Below, piece after piece: positions 36,029 to 44,103 of a DNA stretch of 64,000 nt. The translations under genes were made by a program, and so were the position numbers. Numbering within the stretch: position 1 is the first letter of the stretch; every line of letters begins with the position of its first letter. Below the pieces are notes generated by a model. That model worked only from the letters and a program-made list of their open reading frames with translations. It was not told the DNA's origin and searched no databases. Origin of the DNA: an uncultured Persicobacter sp. (lineage in GTDB: Bacteria; Bacteroidota; Bacteroidia; Cytophagales; Cyclobacteriaceae); NCBI GenBank assembly GCA_947498325.1, contig CANMKE010000006.1, forward strand, positions 1-64,000. The letters are read 5' to 3'.

Positions 36029-38341
36029 ATGAACGAATATATAAAGCACTTCGATTGGAATATTGTTGAGGAAGGATTTGATCCTGCAAACAATAGAGTT
36101 TCAGAATCACTGTTTTCTCTTGGTAATGGCCGTATGGGTGGCCGTGGGAACTTTGAGGAGAAATATTCTGGCGACAGTCTTTTGGGGAACTATGTAGCAG
36201 GAGTTTACTATCCTGATAAAACTCGTGTGGGTTGGTGGAAAAATGGCTACCCAGAGTACTTTGCCAAAGTATTGAATGCGGCCAATTGGTTGGGGATTCA
36301 TGTACAAGTGGACGGTGAAGAGCTGGATTTGGCTACGGCTAAAGTGGCGAATTTCAAGCGTGACCTGAACATGAAGGAAGGCTTTTTGAAAAGAACTTTC
36401 GAAGCTACTTTACCTTCAGGCAAGCAAGTGGCGGTAACTTCTACACGTTTCTTGTCGATTGTCGATGATGAAGGTGGTGCTATTCGTTATGAAGTGAAGG
36501 CGTTGAATTTCTCTGGAGATATTAAATTCACTGCTTTTGTGGATGGCGATATCGAGAATGAGGATTCTAACTATGATGAGAAATTCTGGGCGGAAGTTGC
36601 TAAAGAAAATACTGCAGGAGAAGCGTATTTGGTGAACGAAACACTGAAAACTGGCTTCCATGTAGCTACAGGAATGAAGTGGGCGATTACTTTGAATGGT
36701 GAAACACAAACACCAGCAATTGAAGTAGCCTCTAAAGAAAAATATGTAGAGAACAGTGCCGTTGTTGCGGTAAAAGAGGGCGATGTAGCAACAGTATTCA
36801 AATACATCACCAACATCTCTTCTGAGAACCACCCTAAAACAGAATTGGTCAGCAAGGCGAAAGCTTATTTGGCCATGGTTTCTGATAAAGGTTTCGAGCA
36901 GATGCTTGCCGAGCAGGCGGAAGCTTGGGCGAAGAAATGGGAATTCTCAGATATTCTTATTGAAGGAGATACCAAAGCACAGCAAGGTATTCGATTTAAT
37001 ATCTTCAACATGAATCAGACCTATACAGGTGAGGATGCTCGTTTGAACATTGGTCCTAAAGGATTCACTGGGGAGAAATACGGTGGGGTAACTTACTGGG
37101 ATACGGAAGCATATTGCGTACCTTTCTACCTGATGACTGCAGATCCACACGTAGTGAAAAACTTGTTGATCTATCGTCATAACCACTTGGAGAAAGCCAT
37201 TGAAAATGCAGCGAAACTCGGCTTTAAAGACGGTGCCGCGCTATATCCAATGGTAACCATGAATGGTGAAGAGTGCCATAATGAGTGGGAAATTACCTTC
37301 GAGGAAATTCACCGTAACGGTGCGATCGCCTTTGCTATTTATAACTACATTCGCCATACTGGTGATGACCAATATTTGGCAGATTACGGTTTCGAGGTGC
37401 TTCTGGGGATCACACGTTTCTGGACACAGCGTGTAAACTGGTCTGTGGGCTTGAACAAGTATGTGATGCTTGGCGTAACGGGTCCGAATGAGTTCGATAA
37501 CAACGTTGATAACAACTGGTACACTTCTTATATCGCAACGTGGTGTATGGAATATACGACCCGTGCTGTTGAAATCCTGAAGGAAAAATATGCTGACCGC
37601 TATGAGGCGTTGGTAGCTAAGAATAACTTCAAGGAGGAAGAGGAGATCAGTAAATGGTCGGATATTCGCGAGAAAATGTACTTGGGTTACGATGAAGAAA
37701 GAGGCGTCTTTATTCAGGCTGATGGTTTCTTTAACAAAGAGCAAATCCTGGTAAAAGACATGGACCCTGCTCAGTTGCCAATCGTTCACCATTGGTCTTG
37801 GGATCGTATCCTTCGCTCAAACTTCATCAAACAGGCGGATGTTTTGCAAGGAATTTACCTTTTTGAAGAGCGATTCTCAACAGAGGAGATTAAACGAAAT
37901 TATGACTTCTATGAGCCACGTACCGTTCATGAATCATCGCTTTCCCCTTGTATTCATTCAATCCTTGCAGGTAAAATCGGTGATGAAGAACGTGCTTACG
38001 AATTCTATTTGAGAACGTCGCGTCTGGATTTGGATGATTACAATGCAGATACCCGTGATGGCTTGCACATTACCTCAATGGCTGGTACATGGATGGCCGT
38101 TGTTGAAGGTTTTGCAGGGAAGCGTGTTTATGATGATGGTATGTTGCGCTTGGCACCATTCATTCCTAAAGAATGGGGTGCGTATGAATTCAACATTACG
38201 CATCAAGGCGCTTTGTTGCAAGTTCGCGTAACTGAAGGAGAGGTAACGATCAAAAACGTTTCTGATGTAGCTTTAACAGTTGCTGTTTACGATCAAGAAG
38301 TTAATGTAGCAGGAAAAAATGAGATTACTGTTCAAAAGTAA
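36029..38341 (+). CDS. GH65 maltose phosphorylase
   Basis: GH65 phosphorylases split maltose with phosphate into beta-glucose-1-phosphate and glucose in the cytoplasm. The 770-residue product has an N-terminal beta-sandwich (about 1-260), a linker and an (alpha/alpha)6 barrel with the family motif TGPNEFDNNVDNNWYT, where Glu488 corresponds to the general acid. Later motifs include VHHWSWDRI and RTVHESSLSPC, whose HESSLS matches the phosphate-binding loop. The open frame reaches back to 35978, but the ATG at 36029 (MNEYIKHFDWNIVEEGF) gives the family start. Kojibiose or trehalose specificity cannot be strictly excluded, but the amylolytic context supports maltose. Confidence 0.95.
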   Translation: MNEYIKHFDWNIVEEGFDPANNRVSESLFSLGNGRMGGRGNFEEKYSGDSLLGNYVAGVYYPDKTRVGWWKNGYPEYFAKVLNAANWLGIHVQVDGEELDLATAKVANFKRDLNMKEGFLKRTFEATLPSGKQVAVTSTRFLSIVDDEGGAIRYEVKALNFSGDIKFTAFVDGDIENEDSNYDEKFWAEVAKENTAGEAYLVNETLKTGFHVATGMKWAITLNGETQTPAIEVASKEKYVENSAVVAVKEGDVATVFKYITNISSENHPKTELVSKAKAYLAMVSDKGFEQMLAEQAEAWAKKWEFSDILIEGDTKAQQGIRFNIFNMNQTYTGEDARLNIGPKGFTGEKYGGVTYWDTEAYCVPFYLMTADPHVVKNLLIYRHNHLEKAIENAAKLGFKDGAALYPMVTMNGEECHNEWEITFEEIHRNGAIAFAIYNYIRHTGDDQYLADYGFEVLLGITRFWTQRVNWSVGLNKYVMLGVTGPNEFDNNVDNNWYTSYIATWCMEYTTRAVEILKEKYADRYEALVAKNNFKEEEEISKWSDIREKMYLGYDEERGVFIQADGFFNKEQILVKDMDPAQLPIVHHWSWDRILRSNFIKQADVLQGIYLFEERFSTEEIKRNYDFYEPRTVHESSLSPCIHSILAGKIGDEERAYEFYLRTSRLDLDDYNADTRDGLHITSMAGTWMAVVEGFAGKRVYDDGMLRLAPFIPKEWGAYEFNITHQGALLQVRVTEGEVTIKNVSDVALTVAVYDQEVNVAGKNEITVQK

Positions 38342-38364
38342 TTGTTGATATTTTGTGATATTTT

Positions 38365-38397
38365 AAGAAGAGGAGGCTTGCCTTCTCTTCTTTTTTT
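38365..38397 (+). terminator. Rho-independent terminator after the GH65 gene
   Basis: A 12-bp stem (38365-38376 with 38381-38392, one G-U pair) with a 4-nt loop and a T-tract. Confidence 0.88.
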
Positions 38398-38521
38398 GCC
38401 CTTAACTTTTTTACTGAAGCGATTTCAGGATAATTTTAACCGAAAATTTGTTAATTTGTTGAAACTCCTTTGTGCAAGGGATGCAAGATGAGCAAATGAG
38501 GAGTTTTCAGAATTAGCATAT

Positions 38522-39610
38522 ATGAAGACACAAGTAACAATTAAGGACATCGCTAAGGCGTTAAACATTTCTCCATCGACGGTTTCAAGAGCGTTGAAGG
38601 ACCATCCCGATATCAGCCAGAAAACCAAAGATGCCGTCAATAAAATTGCGGCCGAATTGGATTATCACCCGAATACCATTGCGCAGAGTTTGCGTAAAAG
38701 CCGATCGAATACCATTGGGGTAGTGGTGCCTGAATTGGTGCATCACTTCTTTGCCAGTGTAATTTCCGGGATTGAGGATATTGCCTATAAGGCAGGTTAC
38801 CGTGTTGTTATTTGCCAGACCAACGAGGATGTTACTCGGGAAAAAATTAACATCAGTGCACTGATTTCTTCGAGAGTGGATGGCGTTTTATGCTCCATGA
38901 CCAAAGAAACCAAAGAGTATAGTCACTTTAAATCAATTCAAAATCGAAATATTCCCTTAATATTTTTTGATCGAATTTGTAATGAAATCAAGGCGGACTC
39001 TGTAGTAGTGCAAGATTATGAAGGAGCCTATGAAGCTGTAGAACACCTGATAGAACAAGGGTGTAAGCGGATTGCGCACTTTAAAGGCCCAGATTCATTG
39101 CTGATCACTCGGCAGCGATTAAATGGCTATTATGATGCCATGAGGGAAAGTCATCTGCAAATTGACGAAGACTTAATTATTCAGGCTGATGATCGTGAAT
39201 CTGCACGGAAGGCGATTTATGATTTGGTCAAGAGTGAAGAACCTATGCCTGACGGTATTTTTTGTGTGAATGATAATGTAGCGGTGGGTGCAATGATGCA
39301 GCTCCGTGAAATGGGAATCAATGTTCCGCGCGAAGTGAAGATTGTCGGATTTGAAGATGATACCACATTCACAAGGCTGACCGATCCGCAAATTAGTAGC
39401 GTATTTCAGCCCGCCTTTGAAATGGGGCAACGGGCAACCGAGATGTTCCTCGATGAGCTGAAAAGGAAAGAGGCCCATCCAGAAAAGATCTTGGAGCCAA
39501 AGACACCACGAATCGAGGTGCTGAAAACGAAGGTGGTGGTCAGAGGGAGTTCCAATGAGCAAGTGGCTCAGCAGGAACGAGCGAGAAGAAATTACCTGGA
39601 AAATGTTTAA
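38522..39610 (+). CDS. LacI-family transcriptional regulator
   Basis: The 362-residue product has an N-terminal LacI helix-turn-helix (TIKDIAKALNISPSTVSRAL, residues 6-25) with the hinge helix LRKSRSNTIGVVV, followed by a periplasmic-binding-protein-like sensor domain (about 62-345). Family members bind palindromes with a central CG and respond to sugars. Four CAAACG-type sites lie in front of genes in this locus (20244, 26136, 33317, 35051). Maltose, maltodextrin or a sugar phosphate is the likely effector; this is inference. No site of this type is seen upstream of the gene itself. It is monocistronic, between two terminators. Confidence 0.95.
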   Translation: MKTQVTIKDIAKALNISPSTVSRALKDHPDISQKTKDAVNKIAAELDYHPNTIAQSLRKSRSNTIGVVVPELVHHFFASVISGIEDIAYKAGYRVVICQTNEDVTREKINISALISSRVDGVLCSMTKETKEYSHFKSIQNRNIPLIFFDRICNEIKADSVVVQDYEGAYEAVEHLIEQGCKRIAHFKGPDSLLITRQRLNGYYDAMRESHLQIDEDLIIQADDRESARKAIYDLVKSEEPMPDGIFCVNDNVAVGAMMQLREMGINVPREVKIVGFEDDTTFTRLTDPQISSVFQPAFEMGQRATEMFLDELKRKEAHPEKILEPKTPRIEVLKTKVVVRGSSNEQVAQQERARRNYLENV

Positions 39611-39616
39611 AATTTT

Positions 39617-39643
39617 AAGCCTTCTGTATGGAAGGCTTTTTTT
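39617..39643 (+). terminator. Rho-independent terminator of the LacI-family gene
   Basis: A perfect 8-bp stem AAGCCTTC / GAAGGCTT with a 6-nt loop and a T-tract, 6 bp after the stop codon. Confidence 0.9.
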
Positions 39644-39798
39644 GTATAAATAAAAGATCTATTTTTTAGGTGTTTATTTCATGATCTCGTTATATTTCTA
39701 TTCGTAAACACTAATTGGGTAAAAGCGGCAAGTGCTTTTTATTCAAAATCAAACATATTCTCAATCAATTGAGCGGAAGATCTTTCTTTTTTACCTCA

Positions 39799-40731
39799 AT
39801 GACAAATGAACTGAAAATGGAAAATGCTTATTTAGGGATTGATATCGGAGGGACCAATACAAAATTTGGAATTGTAACACGCACAGGGGAATTATTGGAA
39901 AAAGTGAAGTACCCAACTGCGGATTTGGCCGATCAGCCTAATGGCTATGTAGAAGCTTTTATTGAAAAATTAGGGGCTTTTCTGGGCGACAATAAGGCGA
40001 TCAAAAAAGTTGGAATTGGGGTGCCTGGTACTTTGGGGCCAAAAAGACGCAAGACCCTGGAATTTCCAAATATTGTAGGGCTGGGCAATATTGAGTTTGC
40101 CAAACGATTGGAGCAGGCATTTCCTGATTATCAATTCCGTTTGGAAAATGACGCCAATGCGGCCGCCCTTGGCGAGTTTTATTTTGGCGAAACAGCAGTG
40201 CCTCCTTCTTATATTTTCATTACACTCGGTACAGGCGTTGGCGGTGCGGCGGTCATCAACAAGCAAATTTTTGGCGGAGAAGGTGGCAATGCCATGGAGA
40301 TCGGTCATATTCCTATCGGTAATGGCAAAAGCCTCGAACAGAGTATCGGTAAAAAAGGCATTGTGGGTATGGCTGAAAAATATATCGGCAGTGGCGAATA
40401 TAAAACCAAGCTGAAGCTGTCGGATAACCTTGATGCGAAAAAAATTCAAAAGGCCTGTCTTGCTGGTGATGAAGTCGGCAAAAAAGTTTTCCGAAGAGTA
40501 GGGAAGTATTTGGCACAGGGGATTGTTTCCAATGTCAGGATTCTGGATATCTCGACCATCATTCTTGGTGGAGGTGTATCCGCGGCCTATGAAACAATTC
40601 ATCCCGCAATGATGAAAGAGCTCAAGCATTGGCTCACTCCGTATTATCTCGATAAGTTGCAGATAAAAACGGCCTCTTTGGCTAATGAAGCGGGTATTTT
40701 AGGAGCTGCCTCTTTGGTTATTGAAGATTAA
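39799..40731 (+). CDS. ROK-family sugar kinase, probable glucokinase
   Basis: ROK kinases phosphorylate glucose and related sugars. The 310-residue product (from the ATG at 39799; an ATG at 39817 gives MENAYLGIDIGGTN and is equally possible) has the phosphate-binding DIGGTNTKFG, the catalytic ENDANAAALGE and the TLGTGVGG motif. After EIGHIPIG the usual zinc-binding CxCGxxGCxE cluster is absent (it reads NGKSLEQSIGKKG), as in polyphosphate-glucokinase-like ROK proteins. Downstream of the phosphorolytic genes, it would use the free glucose released by maltose phosphorylase. A TTG start at 39715 would add 28 residues without ROK similarity and is rejected. Confidence 0.9.
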   Translation: MTNELKMENAYLGIDIGGTNTKFGIVTRTGELLEKVKYPTADLADQPNGYVEAFIEKLGAFLGDNKAIKKVGIGVPGTLGPKRRKTLEFPNIVGLGNIEFAKRLEQAFPDYQFRLENDANAAALGEFYFGETAVPPSYIFITLGTGVGGAAVINKQIFGGEGGNAMEIGHIPIGNGKSLEQSIGKKGIVGMAEKYIGSGEYKTKLKLSDNLDAKKIQKACLAGDEVGKKVFRRVGKYLAQGIVSNVRILDISTIILGGGVSAAYETIHPAMMKELKHWLTPYYLDKLQIKTASLANEAGILGAASLVIED

Positions 40732-40761
40732 TAGGGTTTTGCCACATGTTGGCAGCCTGAT

Positions 40762-40797
40762 AAAAAAATGCGAGTCCATCCGACTCGCATTTTTTTT
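40762..40797. terminator. Bidirectional terminator after the ROK kinase gene
   Basis: A 15-bp stem (40762-40776 with 40782-40796) has A- and T-tracts on its flanks and a 5-nt loop. It separates the kinase gene from a convergent lipoprotein gene. The remaining 220 bp to that gene show nothing I can name. Confidence 0.92.
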
Positions 40798-41020
40798 GCC
40801 TCAACCATACCGAGGGCTCGTATCCCTGAACCATAGACTATTGCTGCAACCCGTGAAAAAAACACACTTTTCTTAAAGTCGCCTTCCTTCAACAAAAAGA
40901 ATAGTAAGGTGTCTTTGGATTTTCGATGGGTGATATCCGATTTACGAAATAAAAAAACCTGTGGAAATCTGTGTCATCTGTGGACAATACAAAACCGTGA
41001 AATAATTTGGGGTTGCGCCA

Positions 41021-41398
41021 CTATTCTTTTTCCTCGGTGGTAATTTTTTTAATTTCTATCAAATGGTCGGTGGCGGTAAAGCGCAACCTGTATTGTACTT
41101 TCTCCACAACGCCACAGGCTTTCCCTCCTTCAATATCATAAAAGAAAAAGCGCTGCGATCTGCGGTAAAGTTCCTCTTTGTTGGGCCTTCCGAGTAGTTT
41201 AACGATCTGGGTGGTACTTAAATTCTCAAGGGCAGATTCACTTTTTTCAAGCAGTGGCAGTAGTTGCTCCCGTTGGCCGTCACAGCCTGAGCGGTCCGCT
41301 TTCCAGGCATGGGTATTGAAGCCTTCAATTTTTGGCGTGGGTCTACAGGCAGAGGCAAAGAGCGCAATTAATAAAAATATATAGACAATCTTGTTCAT
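41021..41398 (-). CDS. Small lipoprotein of unknown function
   Basis: The 125-residue product has a lipobox ASAC (Cys18). The segment LSTTQIVKLLGRPNKEELYRRSQRF is reminiscent of the SmpA/OmlA beta-lactamase-inhibitor-like fold (a helix, LGxP, then beta strands). Two further cysteines (in SGCDG and GKACG) could form a disulfide. I cannot name the family. A TACTTTTG promoter element lies 31 bp upstream on the minus strand. Confidence 0.78.
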   Translation of the reverse strand: MNKIVYIFLLIALFASACRPTPKIEGFNTHAWKADRSGCDGQREQLLPLLEKSESALENLSTTQIVKLLGRPNKEELYRRSQRFFFYDIEGGKACGVVEKVQYRLRFTATDHLIEIKKITTEEKE

Positions 41399-41429
41399 AC
41401 TTGAGTTAGGATTTTGATGTAGTGCCGTT

Positions 41430-41437
41430 CAAAAGTA
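41430..41437 (-). promoter_or_regulatory. -7 promoter element (TACTTTTG) of the small lipoprotein gene
   Basis: On the minus strand this is an exact TAnnTTTG match 31 bp before the ATG at 41398. Confidence 0.6.
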
Positions 41438-41551
41438 GCCTTTAAACTGCGGTTTTAGTGGTTTAGGAGCCATTATACTTTGGTGAAATTAGCGCAGAAA
41501 GTCGGGAAATGGAAAATTTCCATTAAATTGCTTAGGAAATTAAACAGGACA

Positions 41552-42028
41552 ATGGAGAATTTTTTAAAGTTTTTTAGGACAAGCTCCCTGATTTTGGCAT
41601 TGGGGATGTTCTTGTATGTGTATGCTTGGATGCCTTCGGGCGTAACGGTATCTATTGATGCTGTGGGCAATGCAGCAACAATCGTTACACGGGATACTTT
41701 CTTTTTTGGTGGTTTGGTGTTTTTGGCCTCCATCAATGGTATCTTTTTTATGTTCATCAACCTTTTACAAAACATGAGCTCAGACCCCATGGTCAGGGGG
41801 CTTACTTATCGGAATTACTTCTTCAAAAAGCAGATGAGTGACTGGTTTTTGGCATTAAATGGAATTCTAAATTTGGGCTTTGCCATTTCGGTAGCCTTTT
41901 TAGGGTCGTACAACAATAGCCAATTTGGGAACAGTACTTTAATCAATAGCACTATTTTCGTTTTTCCTATCGTTTTACTGGCGATGATGGTTTGGTTGGT
42001 GGTTATCCTGTCGAAAAATAGGCGGTAA
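41552..42028 (+). CDS. Membrane protein of unknown function with four spans
   Basis: The 158-residue product has hydrophobic spans near 12-30, 50-75, 96-120 and 132-153, with a short loop containing DAVGNAATIVTRDT. I do not recognise it. The ATG at 41552 (MENFLKFF) is preferred to the GTG at 41480, which would add a basic, non-membrane extension. It lies upstream of parE with a 149-bp gap and is probably separately transcribed. A TACTTTG element (one base short of the consensus) lies about 70 bp upstream. Confidence 0.7.
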   Translation: MENFLKFFRTSSLILALGMFLYVYAWMPSGVTVSIDAVGNAATIVTRDTFFFGGLVFLASINGIFFMFINLLQNMSSDPMVRGLTYRNYFFKKQMSDWFLALNGILNLGFAISVAFLGSYNNSQFGNSTLINSTIFVFPIVLLAMMVWLVVILSKNRR

Positions 42029-42177
42029 ATCCGTTATTTTTTGAGTGGGATTGAATTTTATTTGGTTTACTTCACTTAGGTTTATTAAATTTAGATGGCT
42101 TTTTCAGTTCGCTGGTAATTTAGCATGAAAAAGCAGGATTTATTTTTTCACCTTTTGATCTATGGATTAACTGGAAA

Positions 42178-44046
42178 ATGGCAAAGCAACAAGAAGCAAT
42201 ATATACAGAAGATAGCATTCGGTCATTGGACTGGAAAGAGCATATCCGCTTGCGACCTGGAATGTACATCGGTAAGCTCGGCGATGGTTCCTCCGTCGAT
42301 GATGGAATTTATGTGCTGGTAAAAGAAATTATTGATAATAGTATTGATGAACATATGATGGGCTTTGGAAAGCAAATCGATGTGAAGATTACTGATTATC
42401 GTGTAAAAATACGGGATTACGGTCGTGGAATTCCTTTGGGAAAAACCATTGACTGTGTTTCAAAAATAAATACTGGGGGGAAATACGACTCTGGCGCCTT
42501 TCAAAAATCAGTGGGGCTGAATGGTGTGGGTACTAAAGCGGTGAATGCGCTTTCTTCCTATTTCCGTGTACAGTCATTCCGTGACGGGCAGACCAAAGTA
42601 GCAGAATTTGACCAGGGAGAACTGACCCTTGACTCAAAAATCGAAGCGACAGATCAGCCTAATGGTACTGAAATTACCTTTGAGCCAGATGCAAGCGTTT
42701 TTAAGAATTACCACTTTATCCCGCAGTATCTTGAAAATCAGATTTGGAATTACGCCTTCCTGAATGCTGGGCTGACGATCAACTTCAATGGGCAAAAGTT
42801 CCATTCAGCGAATGGTCTGCGCGATTTGCTCGAGCGCAAAACCAATGAAGATGATTTACGCTACCCCATCGTTCACCTGAAAGGGGATGATATTGAAATG
42901 GCTTTTTCTCACTCCAATCAGTATGGTGAGGAATATTATTCCTTTGTGAATGGCCAATATACCACGCAGGGCGGTACGCACCTTCAGGCATACCGTGAGG
43001 CTTTGGTGAAAACAGTGCGGGAATTTTATGGTAAAAATTTCGATGCTGCGGATGTCCGTGCAAGTATCATTGGTTCTGTGGCAGTAAGGGTTCAGGAACC
43101 TGTTTTTGAATCTCAGACCAAAACAAAACTGGGCTCACTGAATGTCGCCACTGATGGCCCCACTATGCGGACTTTTGTTGGGGACTTTGTAAAGAAAGCC
43201 CTTGATGATTACCTGCACAAACATGCCGATACCGCCGAGGCCCTGCTCAAGCGGATCAATCAGTCGGAGCGGGAGCGTAAGGAGATTTCTGGAATTAAAA
43301 AGCTGGCCAATGAGCGAGCGAAAAAGGCGAACCTGCACAACAAAAAATTGCGTGACTGCCGCGTGCATTTCAACGATAAGAAGGAAAAGCCAGAGCGTGA
43401 AGAAAGCATGATCTTTATTACGGAGGGAGATTCTGCCTCAGGGTCGATCACCAAGTCGAGGAATGTACAGACGCAGGCCGTTTTCTCTTTGCGGGGGAAA
43501 CCACTGAACTGTTACAGCCTGACCAAAAAAGTGGTCTATGAAAATGAAGAATTCAACCTGCTGCAACACGCCCTGAATATTGAAGACGGGCTTGATGGTT
43601 TGCGCTACCGAAAAATTGTGATCGCTACCGATGCCGATGTCGATGGAATGCACATCCGCCTGTTGCTGCTGACCTTCTTCCTGCAGTTTTTCCCAGATTT
43701 AGTGAAGCAAGGCCATGTTTACATTCTTGAAACGCCACTCTTCAGGGTGCGCAACAAGAAGAAAACCATCTATTGTTATGATGAACAGGAGAAGCAAAAA
43801 GCCATCAAGAAACTCGGCGGAAAGCCTGAAATTACCCGATTTAAGGGACTCGGTGAGATTTCTCCTGACGAGTTCGGGAACTTTATTGGCGACGAGATCC
43901 GACTTGATCCAGTGATTTTGCAGAAGGAAACCAAAGTGGAGGATCTACTGAGCTTTTTTATGGGGAAAAATACCCCAAAACGCCAGGGCTTTATTATCGA
44001 TAACCTTCGCGTGGAGAAGGATATGGTGGAAGAAGAGGAGCTTTAA
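42178..44046 (+). CDS. parE: DNA topoisomerase IV subunit B
   Basis: ParE provides the ATPase and part of the cleavage core of topoisomerase IV, which decatenates daughter chromosomes. The 622-residue product has the GHKL ATPase domain (about 1-220, with IIDNSIDE and the glycine-rich RDYGRGIP and [13 protein letters not shown] loops), a transducer domain, and the TOPRIM region with ITEGDSASG and [10 protein letters not shown]. It ends in a short MVEEEEL tail. The adjacent parC gene, 57 bp downstream, favours topoisomerase IV over gyrase. The two are probably cotranscribed. Confidence 0.96.
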   Translation: MAKQQEAIYTEDSIRSLDWKEHIRLRPGMYIGKLGDGSSVDDGIYVLVKEIIDNSIDEHMMGFGKQIDVKITDYRVKIRDYGRGIPLGKTIDCVSKINTGGKYDSGAFQKSVGLNGVGTKAVNALSSYFRVQSFRDGQTKVAEFDQGELTLDSKIEATDQPNGTEITFEPDASVFKNYHFIPQYLENQIWNYAFLNAGLTINFNGQKFHSANGLRDLLERKTNEDDLRYPIVHLKGDDIEMAFSHSNQYGEEYYSFVNGQYTTQGGTHLQAYREALVKTVREFYGKNFDAADVRASIIGSVAVRVQEPVFESQTKTKLGSLNVATDGPTMRTFVGDFVKKALDDYLHKHADTAEALLKRINQSERERKEISGIKKLANERAKKANLHNKKLRDCRVHFNDKKEKPEREESMIFITEGDSASGSITKSRNVQTQAVFSLRGKPLNCYSLTKKVVYENEEFNLLQHALNIEDGLDGLRYRKIVIATDADVDGMHIRLLLLTFFLQFFPDLVKQGHVYILETPLFRVRNKKKTIYCYDEQEKQKAIKKLGGKPEITRFKGLGEISPDEFGNFIGDEIRLDPVILQKETKVEDLLSFFMGKNTPKRQGFIIDNLRVEKDMVEEEEL

Positions 44047-44103
44047 GGCCAATTTTTTTGATGCAGTAAAAGGGTTTGTGCCCGAAAAATTCTGAAAGAA
44101 AAC

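Noticed and set aside
42125-42322. Small plus-strand open frame overlapping the parE start
   Set aside because: It overlaps parE in another frame, has no family-like features, and parE has a strong start at 42178.
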